Positions 1 through 9,005 of a stretch of 64,000 bases of DNA are shown piece after piece; positions within the stretch are counted from its first letter, which is position 1; each line of letters starts with the position of its first letter. The notes under the pieces were generated by a model. That model did not search any database and was not told the origin of the DNA. It saw nothing but the letters and a program-made list of their open reading frames with translations. The stretch covers positions 1,364,001-1,428,000 of the forward strand of contig NZ_CP039886.1 of NCBI RefSeq assembly GCF_005221285.1, read 5' to 3'. The translations under genes were made by a program, and so were the position numbers. The DNA comes from Neisseria flavescens (GTDB lineage Bacteria > Pseudomonadota > Gammaproteobacteria > Burkholderiales > Neisseriaceae).

Positions 1-318
1 TTGAGCAAACGTGCTGACCCGACCGATGCCTACATCCGCCCGTGGGCAGAAGAGGCCGCACTCAAAGCCCTGACCTACCGCCCCTACTCCAACGCCTATC
101 AAGTCGGCCTCTACCTCTACCGACAAGGCAAAAAAGAAGAAGGTGCGCAATGGATGCAGGCAATGCAATATTATTACCCCTATATGATGTATTTCTACGC
201 CGACAAAATACGCAGCCACCCGGCATTCGCCCCACTGCTGCCCAAACTTTTGTCTGATTGCAAAGATTTCATCAATGCACCGAAACACCAAACTGCCAAA
301 TCATGTGATAAACCCTAA
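1..318 (+). CDS. pglL: C-terminal end of PglL-type protein O-oligosaccharyltransferase (partial)
   Basis: The reading frame is open at the left window edge and ends at 318, so only the last 105 residues are seen. They form a helical, Tyr-rich, TPR-like tail (LYLYRQGKKEEGAQWM) without membrane segments, which resembles the C-terminal Wzy_C-like tail of PglL, the inner-membrane enzyme that transfers lipid-linked glycans to pilin and other periplasmic proteins. The position directly upstream of misR fits the arrangement I recall from meningococcal genomes. The in-frame TTG at base 1 is probably not the true start. The identification rests on the tail and the context only. Confidence 0.65.
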   Translation: MSKRADPTDAYIRPWAEEAALKALTYRPYSNAYQVGLYLYRQGKKEEGAQWMQAMQYYYPYMMYFYADKIRSHPAFAPLLPKLLSDCKDFINAPKHQTAKSCDKP

Positions 319-525
319 ACAAAACTCACTCAATTGTCAGTTTGTCCTTACAGGCCGTCTGAAAATGTAAAGAGCGACAAGTTTCTATGCAAAAAAGCGC
401 AAAAGCACAGAAAATTACGCTATCAACAAAAGCAGATTGCATGTTAAGATTGAATACAACTCTATTTTAATCGCCGCACCGCCTATTTAGTGCCACGGCG
501 CATACAATCACGAAAAGGAAATTCC

Positions 526-1203
526 ATGAGTCGCGTATTACTCGTAGATGACGATGCCCTCTTGACCGAATTGCTGACCGAATACCTGACTGCCGAAGGC
601 CTCAACGTTCACAGCGTTCCTGACGGCGAAGCCGGCGTTCAAGAAATTCTGACCGGACAATACGATGTCATTGTATTAGACTCCATGATGCCTAAAATGA
701 ACGGTTTGGACGTACTGAAAAACGTACGCACCCAAAGCACTGTACCCATCATCATGCTGACTGCGAAAGGTGACGACATCGACCGCATTATCGGTTTGGA
801 AATGGGTGCGGACGATTATGTACCGAAACCATGCACACCACGCGAACTCTTGGCACGTATTAACGCCATCTTGCGCCGTGCACAGCACAGCAACGAACAA
901 AACAACGCGCCGAACAACATTTCTGTCAGCGACGTTGTTCTCTACCCTGCCAAACGCCAAGCCAGCATCAAAGACACTCCGCTTGAATTGACCAGCACCG
1001 AGTTTAATCTGCTCGAAGTTTTGATGCGCCACGCCGGACAAGTTGTCAGCAAAGAGACCCTGTCTATCGAAGCACTCGACCGCAAACTGGCTAAATTTGA
1101 CCGCAGCATCGACGTACACATCTCCAGCATCCGCCACAAATTGGGCGATGCTTCCCTGATTCAAACTGTACGCGGCTTAGGCTACCTGTTTGTTAAAAAC
1201 TAA
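526..1203 (+). CDS. misR: MisR, OmpR-family response regulator
   Basis: This 225-residue protein has a receiver domain (residues 1-115) with the acidic pocket VDDDA near residues 8-11, phospho-acceptor Asp52 in VLDSMMP, Thr79 and Lys101. A winged-helix DNA-binding domain (about 130-224) ends in the typical RGLGYLF. It is the DNA-binding half of the MisR/MisS (CpxR/CpxA-like) envelope-stress system of Neisseria. I chose ATG 526, which follows AAAGGAA at a good distance; a GTG at 490 in the same frame would add 12 residues without a ribosome site. misS follows 15 bases downstream on the same strand, so the two are co-transcribed. Confidence 0.93.
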   Translation: MSRVLLVDDDALLTELLTEYLTAEGLNVHSVPDGEAGVQEILTGQYDVIVLDSMMPKMNGLDVLKNVRTQSTVPIIMLTAKGDDIDRIIGLEMGADDYVPKPCTPRELLARINAILRRAQHSNEQNNAPNNISVSDVVLYPAKRQASIKDTPLELTSTEFNLLEVLMRHAGQVVSKETLSIEALDRKLAKFDRSIDVHISSIRHKLGDASLIQTVRGLGYLFVKN

Positions 1204-1218
1204 AGATTAAACAGATCA

Positions 1219-2616
1219 ATGAAACTGTTTCAACACATCTTCGCCACATTTTGCGCAGTCATCGTCTGCGCAATCTTTGTGGCGAGTTTTTCATTTTGGC
1301 TGGTACAAAACACCCTTGCCGAAAACCAATTCAACCAACGCCGTACCATCGAAACTACATTGATGAGCAGCATCGTTTCCGCCTTCAACTCACGCGGAGA
1401 CAGCGGTGCGCGTGAAATTCTTTCCGAATGGAAAAACAATCCGGTTTCCAATGCCGTTTATGTCATTGCCGGCGACGATAAAAAAGATATTTTAGGCCGC
1501 GACATTGACAGCCTCTCCATCGAACGCGCCCGTATCTTTGCCATCAACAATCCTGAATCTGATTTGGCACACATCGAATATGACCGCTTCGGCGAAGAAT
1601 ACCTCTTCTTCATTAAAGGCTGGGACAATCATCAAGCCCAACGCCTGCCTAGCCCACTCTTCATTCCCGGCCTGCCGCTTTCGCCTATTTGGCACGAATT
1701 TATTATTCTGTCTTTCATCATCATCGTCGGCCTGTTGATGGCATACATCCTTGCCAACAACATCACCAAGCCCATTAAAATTTTGGGTGGCGGCATGGAC
1801 AGAGTAGCCAACGGTGAACTCGAAACCCGCATTTCCCAACAAGTTGACGACCGTGACGACGAATTGTCCCATCTTGCCGTGCAGTTCGACAAAATGGCCG
1901 AAAAACTTGAAAAACTTGTTGCCAAAGAGCGCCATCTGCTCCACCACGTTTCTCATGAAATGCGCTCGCCGCTGGCGCGTATGCAGGCGATTGTCGGCCT
2001 GATTCAATCTCAGCCGCAAAAGCAAGAGCAATACCTCAAGCGACTCGAAGGTGAACTGGTGCGCATGGATACTTTGGTCGGCGAATTATTAACCCTATCC
2101 CGCTTGGAAACTTCCAATATTCCTTTGGAAAAAGAAAACCTCAAACTCATTCCGTTCTTAACCAACTTGATTGAGGACAACCAAAGCATTGCCCACCAAA
2201 ACAACCAAAGCGTTACCCTGAGCATTGATCCAAAAATCCCTGAAAATGCCGTAGTCAGCGCCAACGAAGGCTATCTATACCGCGCCTTTGACAACGTGAT
2301 CCGCAATGCCATCAATTACAGCCCGGAAGGCAGCACCATTCAAACCCATATCGGACAAGACGGAAAAAACTGGATTATCGATGTTACCGACAACGGGCCT
2401 GGCGTAGACGAAATGCAGCTTCCGCATATTTTCACTGCCTTTTATCGTGCCGACTCCAGCGCGCACAAGCCCGGTACAGGTTTAGGGCTTGCCTTGACGC
2501 AGCACATTATGGAACAGCACTGCGGTAAAATCATTGCTGAAAATGTCAAACCCAACGGCCTGAGGATGCGTTTTATCCTTCCCAAAAAGAAAGCCGGAGA
2601 CAAAAAAGAAGTCTAA
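1219..2616 (+). CDS. misS: MisS, sensor histidine kinase
   Basis: This 465-residue inner-membrane kinase is the partner of MisR. It has a first membrane helix near residues 8-30, a periplasmic sensor of about 130 residues, a second helix near 160-180, a HAMP linker, and a dimerisation domain with the phospho-accepting His246 in HHVSHEMRSPLAR. The ATPase domain shows the N box (DNVIRNAINYSPEG), G1 box (DNGPGV) and G2 box (GTGLGLAL). The length and order match CpxA-type kinases. It ends just before a DUS inverted-pair hairpin, so the misRS operon is likely to stop there. Confidence 0.92.
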   Translation: MKLFQHIFATFCAVIVCAIFVASFSFWLVQNTLAENQFNQRRTIETTLMSSIVSAFNSRGDSGAREILSEWKNNPVSNAVYVIAGDDKKDILGRDIDSLSIERARIFAINNPESDLAHIEYDRFGEEYLFFIKGWDNHQAQRLPSPLFIPGLPLSPIWHEFIILSFIIIVGLLMAYILANNITKPIKILGGGMDRVANGELETRISQQVDDRDDELSHLAVQFDKMAEKLEKLVAKERHLLHHVSHEMRSPLARMQAIVGLIQSQPQKQEQYLKRLEGELVRMDTLVGELLTLSRLETSNIPLEKENLKLIPFLTNLIEDNQSIAHQNNQSVTLSIDPKIPENAVVSANEGYLYRAFDNVIRNAINYSPEGSTIQTHIGQDGKNWIIDVTDNGPGVDEMQLPHIFTAFYRADSSAHKPGTGLGLALTQHIMEQHCGKIIAENVKPNGLRMRFILPKKKAGDKKEV

Positions 2617-2622
2617 AAATAA

Positions 2623-2648
2623 GGCCGTCTGAAACTTTTCAGACGGCC
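2623..2648. terminator. DUS inverted-pair hairpin after misS
   Basis: GGCCGTCTGAAA and its complement TTTCAGACGGCC face each other across a very short loop. On the plus strand it is followed by A's rather than T's, so termination is more plausible for transcripts on the minus strand; still, this is the usual neisserial end-of-operon arrangement. Confidence 0.6.
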
Positions 2649-2671
2649 AAAAACACAAATAAGGAACCATC

Positions 2672-5062
2672 ATGAGTGCAACTGCCCAAACCGGCTACTT
2701 CTTCATGCCTGAACACATCATCCTCGTCGGCGCCAGCGAACGTCCGCACAGCCTTGGCGAACGCATTTTCAGCCACCTGCTCGGTTCCTCATATCAAGGC
2801 AAAATCACCCCCGTCAATCTTCGACACAGCAGTGTCGCAGGTATTCCCTCCTACTCCAGCCTCAGCAAAATCCCGGGCCAAGCTGACTTGGTTGTTGCCG
2901 TTATCCCGCCCGACCATTACGACTCGCTGTTCAAAGCCTGCCGTAAAAAAGACCTACGCCACATTATCCTGATTCAAGATTGGGAAAACCTACCGCCCGA
3001 ATCCTGTAAAAACGCCCGTTCCATCATTCAAAAACATCACGGTGACAAATTGAACATCACCGTGTGCAACAGCGCAGGCATCCAACTCCCCTCGCTCAAC
3101 CTCAACATCGGCACCCAAACCGACTATCCCGCCGGCCATATCGCGTTACTGACCGGCCACAGCACCGTCAGCCGCAACATCAACTACCTGCTGAACACAC
3201 TGCACCAAGGCGTATCGCGCCACATCAGTCTCAACTATGATCTAAGCCCTACTACATCAGCCGACTGGCTCAACCGCTTCGGCCACAATCGCCATACCAA
3301 AGTTGCCGTCATCCACTACAATCCGGCCGAGAACCAACGCGAGCTGTTCAGTGCCATCCGCCACTTTACACGCCACACCCCGCTTATCCTGTTGTCCACA
3401 CACCATACCGATGACACAGACAAAGCCATCCTGCGCAGCCTCAGCCGCCATTGCAATTTCCAACCGGTATTCAATACCGCCGAACTGGAAGCGGCCTTAA
3501 AAGCCCACCTTTCCGGCATTCCCGTCATTACCAATCCCACCATTCTGTCCGACACGCCGATAGAATGGCTGCGCACTACCGCCAATGCCTGCGACTTGAC
3601 CCTCGACCTCCCAACCGATGCACCATCCATCCGACAAGGCTGCATCGGCAGCAACCCAACGCCTGCACGCATCCACCGTCTGGCACTCGAACAATTACAA
3701 AATCCGCATACTCAAGCCCTGCTTGGCATTATTTCGCCAGATACGCCGGATGCGTACAGCATTCATCAAACTCTGGATAATTTGGCACAAAAAACCAGTA
3801 AGCCCATTCTCGTCAGCTATCGTTTTTCAGACGGCCTGACTCGGTTTAACACACCGGAAGAAGCCTTACTGACATTTTATTTCCGCAATCAAACAGCCTA
3901 TTTGCAACAAGTGCAAAATACCCCTGCCCCAGCCAAAACAGGCCGTCTGAAAACACCTAAAAGCAAAAATATCGATAAAGCCATTGCATCCGGCCAACCC
4001 GAACTGATGGCGGAAGCCCTATATCTACCTCCGTGCCAAACCCAAAAACACAATGCCGTCCAATTTCGATTCAGCCGCCATGCCATTTACGGCAACATCC
4101 TTACCGCCCATTACAACGGCCAAACCGAAGCCGCATTACCTCCCTTTACCACGCTCGATATCCAGCGTTTAAGCCAGTTTGCAGAACTTGACAACACTTC
4201 CGTTCTCAATCAATTCCTGCATTCCCTAAACACGCTTATCCACAACAATCAGCATATCGGCGACATTATCCTCAACTACAACGGCAGCCAATACAGCAGC
4301 ACCATCATTCCCGAAATCGTAGAAAAACCTGTTGCACCAACAACCAAAATCCCCAAAAAAGCCGTCCAAACCTTGGAACAGGCCGCCGCCAAAATGCAAA
4401 GCGCCGCCGCCTACCTCCAACAAAAAAATCCGGCAGCGGCCGAATTCCTACGCAATACCGGCGAAGCTGCATCCGAACTGCTGCACCCTAAAACCGAAAC
4501 GCCCGAGATACAAAACGTACTTGCACCCTATCCTAGCCAAACCGATACCTTTACTCTGCCCGACGGCAACACACTGCACATCCGCGCACTAGAGCCTGAA
4601 GATGCCGAAGCCAAACAAAAATTTGTCCGCCAATTACCCGCGGCCGACCGCCATACGCGCTTCATGACCCATACCAACGAGTTGCCGCTGCCCACACTCG
4701 CACGGCTGACCCGTCCCGATTTCCATACCGAATGCGCGTGGGCAGCCTTCGCTTCAGACGGCCGTATCGTCGCAGTCAGCCGTTACAGCCGCATCAATCG
4801 CAATGAATGCGAGTTCGGCATTACTTTAGCGCCTGAGGCACGCAAAACCGGCTTGGCCGGCAAAATGATGAGCCTGATTATCCAAACTGCCACACAGCAA
4901 GGTTACCAAACCATGAATGCGGAAATCCTCAAAGAAAACACACCGATGCTCAAACTCGCTGAAAAATCAGGATTTACCGTCATCCCATCGGAAACCGACC
5001 GCAGCCTGTATCAAGCCAGCCTCAATTTGAACGAATGGCAAAACAGCAACAAAAACAAATAA
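2672..5062 (+). CDS. Pat-like acyl-CoA synthetase/GNAT protein acetyltransferase
   Basis: The 796-residue product begins with a CoA-binding Rossmann domain of the NDP-forming acyl-CoA synthetase type (IILVGASERPHSLGERIF). A succinyl-CoA-ligase-like middle follows (about 150-410). Residues 440-550 look like a shortened, degenerate remnant of the ATP-grasp region, and an Ala-rich helix (EQAAAKMQSAAAYLQQK) lies near 570. The C-terminal GNAT domain covers about 628-785 and includes FGITLAPEARKTGLAGKMM, the acetyl-CoA binding loop. This order is that of the lysine acetyltransferase Pat/PatZ, which is nearer 880 residues. By family it should acetylate metabolic enzymes; the substrate cannot be told from sequence. 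ATG 2672 follows AAGGAACC. Confidence 0.8.
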   Translation: MSATAQTGYFFMPEHIILVGASERPHSLGERIFSHLLGSSYQGKITPVNLRHSSVAGIPSYSSLSKIPGQADLVVAVIPPDHYDSLFKACRKKDLRHIILIQDWENLPPESCKNARSIIQKHHGDKLNITVCNSAGIQLPSLNLNIGTQTDYPAGHIALLTGHSTVSRNINYLLNTLHQGVSRHISLNYDLSPTTSADWLNRFGHNRHTKVAVIHYNPAENQRELFSAIRHFTRHTPLILLSTHHTDDTDKAILRSLSRHCNFQPVFNTAELEAALKAHLSGIPVITNPTILSDTPIEWLRTTANACDLTLDLPTDAPSIRQGCIGSNPTPARIHRLALEQLQNPHTQALLGIISPDTPDAYSIHQTLDNLAQKTSKPILVSYRFSDGLTRFNTPEEALLTFYFRNQTAYLQQVQNTPAPAKTGRLKTPKSKNIDKAIASGQPELMAEALYLPPCQTQKHNAVQFRFSRHAIYGNILTAHYNGQTEAALPPFTTLDIQRLSQFAELDNTSVLNQFLHSLNTLIHNNQHIGDIILNYNGSQYSSTIIPEIVEKPVAPTTKIPKKAVQTLEQAAAKMQSAAAYLQQKNPAAAEFLRNTGEAASELLHPKTETPEIQNVLAPYPSQTDTFTLPDGNTLHIRALEPEDAEAKQKFVRQLPAADRHTRFMTHTNELPLPTLARLTRPDFHTECAWAAFASDGRIVAVSRYSRINRNECEFGITLAPEARKTGLAGKMMSLIIQTATQQGYQTMNAEILKENTPMLKLAEKSGFTVIPSETDRSLYQASLNLNEWQNSNKNK

Positions 5063-5066
5063 AAAC

Positions 5067-5096
5067 TTGCATAACCCGTGTGAAATATCCTAAAAT
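5067..5096 (+). promoter_or_regulatory. Sigma-70 promoter of the rpsP operon
   Basis: TTGCAT at 5067-5072 and TAAAAT at 5091-5096 are 18 bases apart and lie about 40 bases before the rpsP start, with no other gene between. The good match and spacing make it the likely promoter of rpsP-rimM-trmD-rplS. Confidence 0.65.
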
Positions 5097-5137
5097 TAGC
5101 GGTTTCTATATATCCGCTTTTTTCAAAAGGACTCAAA

Positions 5138-5386
5138 ATGGTAGTTATCCGTTTGGCTCGCGGCGGCTCAAAACACCGCCCTTTCTACAACGTAGTCGTA
5201 ACTGACTCTCGCAACCGTCGTGACGGCCGCTTCATCGAGCGCGTAGGTTTCTACAACCCCGTTGCCAACGAAAAACAAGAACGCGTACGTTTCGATGCAG
5301 ACCGCATCAACCACTGGGTTGCTCAAGGCGCGAAAGTTAGCGACGCAGTTGCCAAACTGATTAAAGAGCAAAAAATCGCTGCTTAA
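5138..5386 (+). CDS. rpsP: 30S ribosomal protein S16
   Basis: The 82-residue protein starts MVVIRLARGGSKHRPFY and carries the S16 core RDGRFIERVGFYNP. It is an RNA-binding protein of the small subunit body, needed for 30S assembly. It is the first gene of the classical rpsP-rimM-trmD-rplS operon, follows AAAGGA, and is 15 bases from rimM. Confidence 0.98.
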   Translation: MVVIRLARGGSKHRPFYNVVVTDSRNRRDGRFIERVGFYNPVANEKQERVRFDADRINHWVAQGAKVSDAVAKLIKEQKIAA

Positions 5387-5401
5387 TCAGCCGAAACGAC
5401 C

Positions 5402-5911
5402 ATGACAAACACTCAAAAACGGGTAGCCATGGGCTACATAAAAGGCGTATTCGGCATTAAAGGCTGGCTTAAAATTGCTGCCAATACCGAATATACCGAC
5501 AGCCTGCTGGACTACCCCGAGTGGCAGTTGTGCAAGGATGGCAAAACCCTGAATGTTGTGCTTGAGACAGGTAAAATTGTCAATGGCGAACTTCAGGTCA
5601 AATTTGAAGGTATAGACGATCGCGACCAAGCATTTGCCTTGCGCGGCTATACCATCGAAATCCCCAGAGAGTCATTCGCCCCTACTGAGGAAGACGAATA
5701 CTACTGGGCAGATTTAGTCGGCATGACAGTCATCAACAAAGAAAACATCATCCTAGGCAAAGTCAGCAACCTGATGGAAACCGGTGCAAATGATGTTTTG
5801 ATGATTAAAGGCGAACACGGACAAATCCTAATTCCCTTTGTCTCCAACTATATCGAATCTGTCGATACCGACAGCAAAACCATTATCGCCGACTGGGGTT
5901 TGGACTACTGA
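5402..5911 (+). CDS. rimM: Ribosome maturation factor RimM
   Basis: The 169-residue protein has the N-terminal beta-barrel (VAMGYIKGVFGIKGWLKI) and the C-terminal PRC-barrel domain that begins at EDEYYWADLVGMTV and ends in ADWGLDY. RimM binds S19 and helps late maturation of the 30S head. Its stop overlaps the trmD start by one base (TGATG), which indicates translational coupling. Confidence 0.96.
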   Translation: MTNTQKRVAMGYIKGVFGIKGWLKIAANTEYTDSLLDYPEWQLCKDGKTLNVVLETGKIVNGELQVKFEGIDDRDQAFALRGYTIEIPRESFAPTEEDEYYWADLVGMTVINKENIILGKVSNLMETGANDVLMIKGEHGQILIPFVSNYIESVDTDSKTIIADWGLDY

Positions 5912-6660
5912 TGCTGATTCAAGCCATCACCATTTTCCCAGAGATGTTCGACAGCATTGTCGAATATGGTGTTACAGGCAGAGCAAGAAAACAAAATCTT
6001 TGGCAGTTTCAAGCCATCAATCCCCGAAAATTCGCCGACAACAAACTTGGCTATATTGATGATCGCCCCTTCGGAGGTGGTCCGGGAATGATTATGATGG
6101 CGCCGCCGCTTCAAGCAGCAATCGAAGAAGCCAAAGCGAACTCGCAAAAACCTGCCAAAGTAATTTATCTCAGTCCGCAAGGTCAGCCGCTGACACATAA
6201 AAAAGCTGCAGAACTTGCCGAACTGCCCCATCTTGTTCTTCTATGCGGACGCTATGAAGGCATAGATGAAAGACTGCTACAAAGCAGTGTGGACGAAGAA
6301 ATCAGTATTGGAGACTTTGTCGTCTCGGGTGGCGAATTACCCGCCATGATGTTGATGGATGCCGTCTTAAGATTGGTTCCGGGTGTATTGGGCGATATAC
6401 AGTCAGCCGAACAAGACTCGTTTTCAGACGGCCTTTTAGACTGTCCTCATTACACCAAACCCGTAGAATTCCAAGGCATGATGGTTCCCGAGGTCTTACG
6501 CTCAGGAAATCATGGCTTGATTGCCGAGTGGCGATTGAAACAATCGCTGCGACGCACTTTAGAGCGCCGACCTGATTTATTGGAAAAGCGCAGTTTAATC
6601 CCAAAGGAATCCCGCCTCTTAAAAGAAATCTTGCAAGAGCAACAGGAAATCCAATCATAA
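5911..6660 (+). CDS. trmD: tRNA (guanine-N1)-methyltransferase TrmD
   Basis: The 249-residue SPOUT methyltransferase makes m1G37 in tRNAs with a G36-G37 sequence, which prevents frameshifting. Visible motifs are DDRPFGGGPGMIM, LLCGRYEGIDERL, and ISIGDFVVSGGELPA, the SAM-binding trefoil knot. A DUS lies inside the gene near 6424. It is coupled to rimM by a one-base overlap and is 14 bases before rplS. Confidence 0.97.
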   Translation: MLIQAITIFPEMFDSIVEYGVTGRARKQNLWQFQAINPRKFADNKLGYIDDRPFGGGPGMIMMAPPLQAAIEEAKANSQKPAKVIYLSPQGQPLTHKKAAELAELPHLVLLCGRYEGIDERLLQSSVDEEISIGDFVVSGGELPAMMLMDAVLRLVPGVLGDIQSAEQDSFSDGLLDCPHYTKPVEFQGMMVPEVLRSGNHGLIAEWRLKQSLRRTLERRPDLLEKRSLIPKESRLLKEILQEQQEIQS

Positions 6661-6674
6661 CTTAGGAAAAACAA

Positions 6675-7040
6675 ATGAACTTGATTCAACAATTAGAGCA
6701 AGAAGAAATCGCTCGCTTGAACAAAGAAATCCCTGAATTCGCTCCAGGCGACACCGTTGTCGTATCTGTACGCGTGGTTGAGGGTTCTCGCAGCCGTCTG
6801 CAAGCATACGAAGGTGTTGTTATCGCTCGCCGCAACCGTGGCCTGAACAGCAACTTCATCGTTCGCAAAATCTCTAGCGGCGAAGGTGTAGAACGTACTT
6901 TCCAACTGTACTCTCCTACCGTAGAAAAAATCGAAGTTAAACGCCGTGGTGACGTACGTCGCGCCAAACTGTACTACTTGCGCGGCCTGACCGGTAAAGC
7001 AGCTCGCATTAAAGAAAAATTGCCTGCTCGCAAAGGTTAA
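6675..7040 (+). CDS. rplS: 50S ribosomal protein L19
   Basis: The 121-residue protein (MNLIQQLEQEEIARLNK, then FAPGDTVVVSVRVVEG and RRAKLYYLRGLTGKAARI) is L19, located at the 30S-50S interface. It is slightly longer than the E. coli protein because of the C-terminal tail KEKLPARKG. It is the last gene of the operon and is followed by a strong terminator. Confidence 0.98.
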   Translation: MNLIQQLEQEEIARLNKEIPEFAPGDTVVVSVRVVEGSRSRLQAYEGVVIARRNRGLNSNFIVRKISSGEGVERTFQLYSPTVEKIEVKRRGDVRRAKLYYLRGLTGKAARIKEKLPARKG

Positions 7041-7051
7041 TAGCTTTCATC

Positions 7052-7082
7052 AAAAACCCACTTCAATGAAGTGGGTTTTTTG
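7052..7082 (+). terminator. Intrinsic terminator of the rpsP operon
   Basis: The inverted repeat AAACCCACTTC...GAAGTGGGTTTTTT has a very short loop and a T run, 12 bases after the rplS stop. Confidence 0.88.
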
Positions 7083-7200
7083 TTTTTATACAAGATCTCC
7101 TCGTTTTTCTTACACAATCCTGCAAGCCAACCACAATCTCTATTTCACATATAAGCTCAAACAGAATCGTAACTTCCCTACCTCTTTTAACCTTTATACA

Positions 7201-7236
7201 AAAGGCCGTCTGAAACAAAAGATTCAGACGGCCTTT
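7201..7236. terminator. DUS inverted-pair terminator after the PepSY gene
   Basis: AAAGGCCGTCTGAA and TTCAGACGGCCTTT are inverted around a loop of about eight bases. It lies 16 bases past the end of the minus-strand gene ending at 7252 and serves that gene and possibly readthrough from rplS. Confidence 0.8.
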
Positions 7237-7251
7237 AATCACATTGAGTGG

Positions 7252-8661
7252 TTATTTAAACCATCTTGCCAATGCTGGGATACGCGACAACAACAGTGTA
7301 TCCAAAACCCAAATAACAGCGATTGCGGCAATGGCTGTTGGGAAAATCACAGCCAAAATCAGAAGTGGTACAGCCATTGCCCACCATACCGGCAATTTGA
7401 TTTTCTGTGCTGGAGGAACCAAACCACGTGCTTCCGAAGGACGGCGTTTCCACCATATCACACAGCCGCTGACGCAGATGAAGATGACCGCCAAGCAGAA
7501 CAAAACGTTCGCCAACACGCTCCACCAGCCCAGCGTCCCCATGTGCAGCGCGATGCTGGCTGCCATGAATTTGCCGAAGAAGTTGTAATCGTCGAAACGG
7601 ATGTCAGCCAGGATTTTGCCGCTGTATTGGTCGATGTGCACCGTGCGGTCGGCAGTCGGGCTGACCATGTCGTAGCTCATCGAATCCTGCGACAGCGTCC
7701 ACACGCCCGTTTCGCCTTTGGGCAGGTTGAGTTGGTAGCGGCCTTTGAAACCGATTTCGCGGGCGAAGCGGTCAACCGTTTCCAAGGTCAACGGTTCGCT
7801 CGGATTGATGCCGTTTTCGCCCTTCGTCGTACCGGAAACAGGCATGGGCGTGAGTTCCAGAACCCACGGTGCTTCTTTGGTTTTGCCGTCGTTCAACACA
7901 TCGCCATGGGTCGGCACGACGGATACGGGATTCGGTTTGACCCCCCATTTACCGGCGGGGAACTGACTCCAAGACTGAACGAACTTACCGCCCCAAATGC
8001 CCGCCCAAGCAACACCCGACAGGCAGAACAACAATAAAATCAAAGAAACCCAGGTGCCGAATGCGCCGTGCATACTGCGCCACCACGAGCGTCCTTTGCC
8101 CGTTTGTGGCACAAGCATGGATTTCAGGCTGCGCTGTTTCGCCCACCACAGATAAATCCCCGTAATCATCATCAGGATGGTCAGCGATGCGGCAGTTTCT
8201 ATCAGATAATCGCCCGCCGTGCCGAGCATCATATCGCCGTGGATTCCGTCCATCGTGTGATACCAGCCCTCATTGCGCGGCATGGAACTGACGACTTTCG
8301 CCGTGTAAGGATCGACGGCGACCATGGTCGCTTTGTCGTCGTTGTTCACGCGGAACACAGCAACCATATCGTCGGCGCGCGGCGCGATATATTGCACCAC
8401 CGACGCGGTTTCAGGGTTCACAGACTGCCGAGCCGCTTCCGCCTGCGCCGACAAAGGCTGTACCTGCGCCTGCGGGGTAACGTGTATGCGCTCGCCTTCT
8501 TTACCGGTAATATTGGCAAATAGCAGCATTCCCAACCCTGTAACAGCCAGCAGGGTTAAAAACGGCGCAACCAAAAGTCCGGCATAAAAATGCCATCGCC
8601 AAACAGTCAAATAACAGCGGTTAGCCCGTTGTTCATTTTGGGAAGTTGGTTTTGTTTCCAT
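7252..8661 (-). CDS. PepSY-associated transmembrane protein
   Basis: This 469-residue inner-membrane protein has a helix at about 28-50 (FYAGLLVAPFLTLLAVTGLG), a large periplasmic part, a helix near 150-172 preceding WWAKQR, another near 205-228, and a cluster near the C-terminus from residue 360. This is the PepSY_TM layout found in proteins of iron-siderophore and flavin-linked ferric reduction loci. No receptor gene is adjacent. The upstream stretch is AT-rich and could hold a Fur site, but I see no clear one. The start has the reasonable GAGAGTAT ahead of it. The precise role is unknown. Confidence 0.85.
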   Translation of the reverse strand: METKPTSQNEQRANRCYLTVWRWHFYAGLLVAPFLTLLAVTGLGMLLFANITGKEGERIHVTPQAQVQPLSAQAEAARQSVNPETASVVQYIAPRADDMVAVFRVNNDDKATMVAVDPYTAKVVSSMPRNEGWYHTMDGIHGDMMLGTAGDYLIETAASLTILMMITGIYLWWAKQRSLKSMLVPQTGKGRSWWRSMHGAFGTWVSLILLLFCLSGVAWAGIWGGKFVQSWSQFPAGKWGVKPNPVSVVPTHGDVLNDGKTKEAPWVLELTPMPVSGTTKGENGINPSEPLTLETVDRFAREIGFKGRYQLNLPKGETGVWTLSQDSMSYDMVSPTADRTVHIDQYSGKILADIRFDDYNFFGKFMAASIALHMGTLGWWSVLANVLFCLAVIFICVSGCVIWWKRRPSEARGLVPPAQKIKLPVWWAMAVPLLILAVIFPTAIAAIAVIWVLDTLLLSRIPALARWFK

Positions 8662-8850
8662 ATACTCTCTTCATATAGTTAAAGCAGACTAATTATTACG
8701 AATTAGCGCCAAGCATTTTAATCAAAAACATTCATTTAAGAAACCGTTTTTCCAATGCAGCTTTGAAATACTTCAATATTTAGCTTTCAGGCCGTCTGAA
8801 AAAACAAAATAGACAGAAAACAACACTTTACTGAAAATCTGTTTTAATCA

Positions 8851-8878
8851 TTGCGGCTTCGGCAGAATTTGGTAAAAT
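8851..8878 (+). promoter_or_regulatory. Sigma-70 promoter upstream of greA
   Basis: TTGCGG at 8851-8856 and TAAAAT at 8873-8878 are 16 bases apart. Transcription would begin near 8885, about 120 bases before the greA start, leaving a long leader that includes the hairpin at 8902-8925. Confidence 0.6.
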
Positions 8879-8901
8879 ACAGGCATTACTTATTTATTTA
8901 T

Positions 8902-8935
8902 CAAGCCGCCAAGCTTTGGCGGCTTGTGTTTTTAT
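8902..8935 (+). terminator. Terminator-like hairpin inside the greA leader
   Basis: AAGCCGCC and GGCGGCTT pair around AAGCTTT with a nearly perfect stem, followed by TGTTTTTATTT. It lies between the predicted greA promoter and the gene, so it is either an attenuator or the end of a short leader RNA of about 50 bases. Confidence 0.7.
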
Positions 8936-9005
8936 TTCCAATCCGGCTACCGCGCGTGGCCGGATAAAATTTTAAAAGCATCATCATGCTTTCATGGAGA
9001 ACTCA

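Noticed and set aside
490..525. GTG start of misR at 490
   Set aside because: It has no ribosome site, adds residues not found in OmpR-type receivers, and places the good AAAGGAA site within the gene.
7066..8037. 323-residue plus-strand frame across the PepSY gene region
   Set aside because: It lies antisense to the well-supported PepSY membrane protein, runs through the L19 terminator, and its translation is His/Arg-rich without any domain.
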